This document shows positions 57,801 through 64,000 of a DNA stretch of 64,000 bases, piece by piece (positions within the stretch are counted from its first letter, which is position 1; each line of letters starts with the position of its first letter). Source of the DNA: Struthio camelus (Eukaryota; Chordata; Aves; Struthioniformes; Struthionidae). Below the pieces are notes generated by a model, which had not been told where the DNA came from, did no database searches, and saw nothing but the letters and a program-made list of their open reading frames with translations. Position numbers and translations under genes: made by a program. The stretch is taken from positions 88,785,463-88,849,462 of the forward strand of contig NC_090982.1 of assembly GCF_040807025.1 (NCBI RefSeq), in the 5' to 3' direction.

Positions 57801-60444
57801 GCTTTCCAAGTAAATAAACATAAGTAAAGTAAGTAAAGCAGTACTGAATTTGTTTCTGAGCTTCATCTATATTGTTTCTATGTAAAGCGTCCTTTGTCCA
57901 GGGCAGAAGAAAAGGGATGAATCTTTTTTCTCACAGTTACAGTTGTCAATTATTATTAATTATCCATTTTCTTCCATAGAATAAATTCAGGATTAACTGC
58001 AGTTAGTATCGTCAAGTTGTTCTTAAAATCAAGATGGCTGCTCCCCTTCCTTCTACTGCCAAAATGTCTCTCATTCCATAGGCAGGTTTCCTAGAGAATA
58101 ACTTTATTTTATTAGAGTGCTCGTTCCACTTTTCTTTTCTGATAAATGCATGTCAAGGAAAAACATTTGCCTTTATGGTTCCTTTTCAAGAGCAAACTTA
58201 ACAGTTCACGGAAAGTATTTACTGAATGCATTGAAAAGCACATGCCTTTGCATTATTTATTATAAGATACCAATAACTGCAATACACAGAGTATCTCTGG
58301 ACATAAATTAGTGATGTTAGGAAATACTGGAATCTTCCCGGTGTCCCGGAACCTATTAGAAACTGCAGCAAAAATGCAGGCGCTCATCACATTCCCTAGT
58401 CTTTGGCATACCGTGACACTGGATTGGAGACAAAAAGACTCCAGTAAAACACTGACGGGAAAAATCCAGTCTGACTGCACTGAAATCTACTTTTTCATCG
58501 CAGACACACAATAAACGTTCTCTGTGGATGGTATGGTCTGGCAGCTGAGAGGCACAGAGGAAGCTTCAAGGACCAAAGGAGGCAGCAGGAGCACGGGAGG
58601 GAAGAGAGGATTTGCAGAGATGCAGAGGAGAAACAGCGACTATCCGAAGGGGACAATGTAGGACGGTGAATTCTCCAGGAGACGACTCAGGACAGGGAGT
58701 GACATGCAGCGGGGAAAGCCTAGACGCGGAAAGAGCCTGGGAGACCTGGGAGCTGGGTATCCCCACGGAGAGAGAAGGAAAGCAGAGGTTGGGAAAGACT
58801 CGCTGTTTGACTGAACGGTCTTGTGGTGGGAGGTGGAAAAGGAACCGGAAAGCAAGCCGTGTTGCATCCTCCACACAAAACCCTCCGTCTGTAATGCTCT
58901 GTCACCCTGAGAGGTTTGCTGGATGGTGTAGCGGTAGTGCAGCCCTTCTTCAGGAAAGTTACATTCTCCAGTTGTCTCTCCTTCACTTGTCAAAGTTAAT
59001 TTAAAACAGCCTCAGGTTTAAGCAGTATCTTTAAGGATTTCTGATTTGATCCCTGACTGAAACTGAGGTGTGCCAGGAAGGGTTCAGCCCTGTTTATTTC
59101 CATAGAGCTGCATCATCCTACCTTAGTTTTGAAGCCAGCCTATCTCTGGCAGGGATCTCCAGCTGCATCTTGGCCTGGCTCCTTTCCTGTCGGTTGCTGG
59201 AAAAGGAGCTGTTGTGATAAAAATACTGCAAGGAAGTGTTCTTTTTATGCTGGGTATGGTTCTCCTTGATCCACACCGGTTTAAATCAGCAGCAATCCCA
59301 CTGGAGATTTCAGTGTGAGACAAGACAGGGATCAAACTTGTTACATTTGCCAGGTAGCTTACAAGAAAAGTGAGATTAGAAAAATAATAATTCCAGAACA
59401 TTTTTTGGCTAGGTTTTGCATGGAAAGTGCCATACAAAGGTAAAGCCACAAGTGAGCGTCGCGCATGATCGTTCAAGCTGGATGCTATGCGATATCCAGA
59501 AAGTTCAGAACTATCTGAAAGCAGAGGAGAGGATTTGATGAGGAAGGAAAGAGACGGGCTGAACGGCTGTTTGCTTACAGCCTTGCAAAGGCGAAGGTAC
59601 CGGGAGTAACCTGTTACAGCAGCTAGTGAGCCTCACGGGAAGATTTTCCTAGTGTCTAACTATAAATCTGTGTACTACAGATTAAACTAATTATTTGTTG
59701 TCTTTCTTGCGGTAGGCATAAAGAATAATGAATCATCATCCTCTTTAAAACAGTCTTGCAAACGATTCCTCCTTGCTTCCTGGGATACACAGACTCAGCC
59801 CTTTCAGTCTCTCCTCGGTCCTCAGCTTCATATCTTTCTCGTTGATCTCCGCTAGACTTGTAAAGTAGGAGTCCCCTTACCTAAGTCTCGCTCGCTGCGG
59901 GTGTTTACATCTAAGCTAATTGTGTAGACTGTTTTTATGGTCAACAGACTGAAATCAATACCGTAGTGTGCAATTCCTCTCATCTCAGACTTGGCTTGAG
60001 TCACGTCCTAGAACTGCCTGTTTCTGTTTGTTGGCCGTCCCGACGGATAACTCAGGTGGCGACGGCTCTATTCTAAATGTCTAAAGTTAAGCGAGGGGAA
60101 TCATCCCTCTGATATCCAAAACTGCGTTCATCCAGGTTCATCCAACAGCGACCTCATCGATGCCAGCTGGAGGAAAAATAAAATTATTTCCTTTGTCTTT
60201 TGTACAGCGCTTGTTTGAATACATCCCACAGTGATACTTGCCTTTCTCTTTCACCTCGCTGCAAAACTCAGACTCTGTGACCCACCAGAGCCCCAGATCG
60301 TCCGGTGCTCTGCTACTGTCCCAATCAATCATCGCCCATTTTGGACGTGTATAGTCCATTTTCCTTCTTCTGTGTGTTTTTGCACCCATCTGTAATAGCT
60401 ACTGTGTTGCTCACTTTGGAGCATTTCTCCAGCCTATCTAAATC

Positions 60445-60560
60445 ATTGTGAATGAATAATACATACTATTACATATATTTACATAGATGTAATTATTATA
60501 TATATTTTAATATATTGTATAATATTTTATGTAACCCTATAAATATAACCCTATTTCCAA
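60445..60560. repeat. A/T-rich low-complexity stretch
   Basis: Imperfect TATATT/TAATAT repeats with almost no G or C for about 100 bp. No other signal is seen. Confidence 0.6.
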
Positions 60561-62853
60561 TTTAATGAAACTCTCACTTTTCAAGGAAGAAAAATTAAAA
60601 TTGCCAGAAGTATTATAGAATTGGCCACTACATGTCCCCCCATACCGAGCCCCCAATCCCAAGCAGGGCCCTGAATCACCATGGGATGCCGGGGGACGCC
60701 TGCAAGGGGCCGTGCTCTAAATCCACTGCTGGGGTACACTCCACTAATAGAGAGGAAGTGGCGTTTTCGGAGCTTAATTCTAGAAGCAGCCTCATTTACG
60801 TTTTGGCCAGTCTGGTATTTTCAAGTGGTCTGATTCTGACCTTTCTTTTAGAGACAACTCTCCTGCAGCCACTTGAATTTCACGGCTGAAAACTGGTGCA
60901 GGAAAGGACTCAGGTTCAACCAATCCAACAAAACATTGCAGTTCCCTGCACAAAACCTGTGAAATATTTTCGCATGCACAGACATAAGCTGATCAATATC
61001 CAGCTGAGTCAGGTTCACCGAGGTGTCATGCTCAGACATACGCAGATGGAAATTTTAACTACCGACATTTCTAGAGCCTGAATTTTACTTTTTGGCCCAG
61101 GTTCTCATTTCAAATTTTAGAGCTGCAGAGTTTTTTAACATGGCTGCCTAAAAATCTGGCCGCTTATCAATTCACTCTACTCATTTTGTCCCACTACATT
61201 ACCTAATCATGTCAACATATGGATTTTTTTATCTTACTGCCTTGTGTAGACAGCCTTATCAGTCTATTTTTAAACCTGGGTATGCTTTGGTGGTGGTGTT
61301 GGTTTCAGCACTCGATGTTCTCTTTGCGCTAATAAATACAGATCAGCTCTTAATACCGATTTTTTTCTAAGATCCATTAGCATCGTTTGACATCAGCGCT
61401 GCCGAGGTGCGGCTGCCCTCCTGCCCGGAAGGCAGGGGTTGGGCGGAAGAGCTTTCGGCCGGCGCTTGAGCCTTTGCCGCGCGAGACGTCCCGGGAAGAG
61501 TGTTGTGTGTTTACTGGCCCCGCGTCAAGTGGTCCCCGGTGTTGGGCTCTGCAGGCTTCGACGGCTTCCAGCAGCTGGAGTTTATGCCGGGCAGCTGGAG
61601 GATTTGGGCTGGAGCCGTGGCTGGCTCCGCAGCTCGCCGGGGCGGGAGCGGGAGCGGGCAGCCGGGTCGGCTGAGCCTCAGCCCCGGAGAGCAGCACGCG
61701 AGGCTAGCGGCAGCAAAGGGAGCTCCGAGGAGGAAGGGGAGGGTTGCAGAGACTCCTCCTCAGCTGAGGAAAAACGCTTGGCTGTTTTGAAAGAGATCTG
61801 CCATGTAGGGCATTTTCGACTATTTTCTCCTCCTGGAAGTAGCTTCAAAATCCATGCCGTAAACACAAATACAGGTGAACTCAGAAACATCTCCTATTTC
61901 TGGACAACTCAGATCGCTTTATGCTTTGAGGTCACCCCTGCAAAACCCTGAAAACTGCTTTGTCGGCCATGGCTGGAGAGGCACCCTCGGGGGGCAAGCA
62001 GTCGGTAGAGCAGGGGGGAGCGCGGTGGTCTCTGCACCAGCGCGAGGCCAGAGAGGGGCGCCCTGGGGTGGCAACGCCGGAGCTAAACCCCAGGGACGGA
62101 GCGGGAGAAAGGTCAAGATGTGCCGATGCCTGACCAGCCTTGCAGGAAGCCTGAACGTTGTCGTTTTACAGAAATAGGTTCTGGCAGCCACTGACGAGCT
62201 GCATTTTTAAAAGTTGTCGGTCGTTTTGTTTCAGAGAAGCTGCGCGTCTGCAGATGACTTCCATTAGGAAGTGCTACCTGCTTCCTGGGCCAGTGCGGAG
62301 TAACCTGTGAAAAGCATCGTGAGAGCATAACGTAATGTAATGCCTGGTTTCAACTACGCCACCCAAGTTTGTTTCGGGACAACACAAGCAATAATACTGG
62401 AGAACCTGCTTGGAAGCGGGGACCGAGAAGGTACAGCTGCCGGAGGCAGAGCTGCGCCGGAGGCGGCGGCGGCGGCCTCAGCCCCTTGCTCGTCCCCGGA
62501 GCAAGATGTGTGCCGCGGGGCCACGGGGCAGGCAGGGCTTCGCTAGCAACGCGGCTCGATTAGCCGTGCCATCAGAAGCCTTTCACCATTTTAAACTGGG
62601 AGCAGAAGAGCAGGGGCCTCCCCCCCACCCCGGCCGGTGCCTGCAGCCGGCTGCTGAAGCCCCCGACCCGCTGGGCGGCCAGCCTGGGGCGGGAAGGGGA
62701 AGGTCCTCTGCTCTCCGCATCCACGGTCGCCCTGTGGGACATGGAAATCGCTGCAACTCCCGCACGCTGGGTTTCTAACCCTAAATATCCTCACAGTTTG
62801 CTTTTCTGAGCCCAGTGACAGCTGTTACTGACGGGGAAGAGAAATCCGGGAAC

Positions 62854-62874
62854 GGCACGTCCGTCGGTGCTGGT
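62854..62874 (-). promoter_or_regulatory. Imperfect RE1-like sequence
   Basis: The plus strand reads GGCACGTCCGT then CGGTGCTGGT. Both half-sites resemble the reverse complement of an RE1, but one base is missing from one half and one is added between them. Binding is doubtful. Confidence 0.2.
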
Positions 62875-63723
62875 AGTGGTGGCCGTGGCGGCTGGGAGCT
62901 CCTGCTGCTGCCTGCGTGTGTGGAGATACTGGCAGGAGTTGCATACTGCCCTGTGAAGTCCATTATTCCTCCTCTACAAGCCTTCTGTTTCTTTTTCTTC
63001 TGGGCTCTTCTTTTGGAGGCAGGGTGAGCAGGTACCGTCAGGACAGAATCGAGCCCTTTCAAAGTTTTTAGCAAAAAGCTACAGAAAAAAAAAAACTTTC
63101 CAACACTTCAGAATAAATAAGAATTGAAAGAGTTTAGGCAGTCGGGAGGACTTAAACTCTTATTTTCCACAGCCTTAAGGAGTAATAAAGTTCAAGTTGC
63201 ACTCGGGCATGTAAGTTGGAGTTCAACAGCATCTCTGGTGACGTTGAGCTTCAGGACGCACAACGAACGCCGTTTTCCCGGGCAAAGGTGGTGCCAGCAC
63301 CTGTGCTGTTACACCCAGCGCGTTAGCCTTTTCCGTATCATCACAGCGCTGCCATCACGCACCCTTCCAGCCCACCGCCAGCCCTACCTCAACCTGAATT
63401 TAGTGCTTCTGCCCTGTCCCTCGGATCTTCCCTGCCGCTGCTTTGTCACCTTCATCTCTAAGGGAAAGTGGAGATGGGCGAGGAGCGGAGCCTGCTGCGC
63501 CGGGGGCCGGGGAGTAAATGCAGAGCTCTGCAGAGCTGCTTCTGGCAGAGCCCTATCACTGCTTCTGGTGGTGGACCCCGTGCTTGAGACAACCCACGCT
63601 GACGTGGGAAACGGTCGTAGGTAGCCCACATGGATCCGGCCTGCGTGCTGGGAGCGGGAGGAGGAACGGCAAATGGGAAGCACTGCTTCATGGCGCGCCG
63701 GCCGCCTGCGCCGCCCCGAAGCG

Positions 63724-63846
63724 CCGCACAACCCGCCTGGATGCGATCCTGGGCAATGTGCTCTAGAGGACCCTGCTGGAGCAGGGGGGTTGGACTAGAT
63801 GATCTCCAGAGGCCCCTTCCAACCTCAACCCTTCTGTGATTCTGTG
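63724..63846 (+). mobile_element. CR1 LINE, short young 3'-end fragment
   Basis: Starting at AACCCGCCTGGATGCGATCC it runs without decay through GGGCAATGTGCTCTAGAGGA and GGTTGGACTAGATGATCTCC to ATTCTGTGATTCTGTGA. It is a strongly 5'-truncated copy close in sequence to those at 26 and 31 kb. A chance plus-strand frame fuses its ORF2 end to unrelated upstream DNA. Confidence 0.93.
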
Positions 63847-64000
63847 AAGCGAGGGCAGACTCGCAGGGCCTTGGCAAACAGAAAAACGAGGGGTGAGTCA
63901 AAATATAGCCCAGCTGGTCATAACCGTGCCCCTTCAGGCTCCTGATGAAAAAGAACTGGTTTGGAGACTGATTGAATCGAGGTTTGGAAGTGCAGGCTGT

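Larger units (their letters stand above)
38823..64000 (+). other. ONECUT2: ONECUT2 intron 1 (open at window end)
   Basis: From the donor at 38823 to the window end no sequence encoding the ONECUT homeodomain is found, so the intron is at least 25.2 kb; the human intron is also tens of kb. It holds further CpG-rich patches (about 40.77-40.95, 41.94-42.22, 42.41-42.62, 42.96-43.07, 46.25-46.41, 47.10-47.29, 61.39-61.75 and 62.43-62.72 kb), the triple RE1 array, two CR1 fragments, an ancient repeat and several A/T-rich stretches. No independent gene is supported inside it. Confidence 0.8.

Noticed and set aside
60138-60389. 83-codon minus-strand frame rich in charged residues and Cys
   Set aside because: No family recognised, and no splice or promoter context.

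Overview
The window is vertebrate nuclear DNA, most likely from a bird. Two vertebrate neural genes are recognisable by their proteins, ST8SIA3 and ONECUT2. They lie in the same orientation and in the order known from human 18q21. The dominant interspersed repeats are CR1 LINEs ending in the ATTCTGTG-type 3' tail, the hallmark of bird (and other sauropsid) genomes. GC-rich minisatellites of avian style surround both promoters. In chicken this synteny block is on the Z chromosome; Z linkage here is an inference.

Layout. 1-9 kb: intergenic, with an old CR1 fragment (5.2-5.5 kb) and a decayed Ty3/gypsy reverse transcriptase relic (6.9-7.2 kb) that lies across three frames. 9.1-10.0 kb: G-rich minisatellite with a 226-bp higher-order period. 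10.3-15.1 kb: ST8SIA3, four coding exons, 380 codons, all catalytic motifs intact; intron 1 carries a 0.7-kb GGCTC/GGCCC pentamer array ending in an RE1 (REST/NRSF) motif. 15.1-21.6 kb: probable long 3' UTR. 21.9-34 kb: intergenic, with young CR1 copies in both orientations and a MIR-like relic. 34.2-36.2 kb: five adjacent low-complexity or minisatellite tracts. 36.9-39.7 kb: CpG island with ONECUT2 exon 1 (N-terminal region plus complete CUT domain). 38.8-64 kb: ONECUT2 intron 1, still open at the window end; the homeodomain exon is not present.

Most notable observation. A 34-bp unit is repeated nearly three times at 47.19-47.28 kb in ONECUT2 intron 1, and each copy contains a full 21-bp RE1 (one exact consensus, two with a single mismatch). 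A separate RE1 (19/21) sits in ST8SIA3 intron 1. Both genes therefore carry intronic binding motifs for the neuronal silencer REST, one of them amplified into a tandem array. Function is inferred; the motifs themselves are read directly from the sequence.

Coordinates of coding exons were set by splice consensus and reading-phase agreement. UTR ends, promoters and conserved elements are less certain. Most other open frames in the window are chance frames in GC-rich or repetitive DNA and are not listed.
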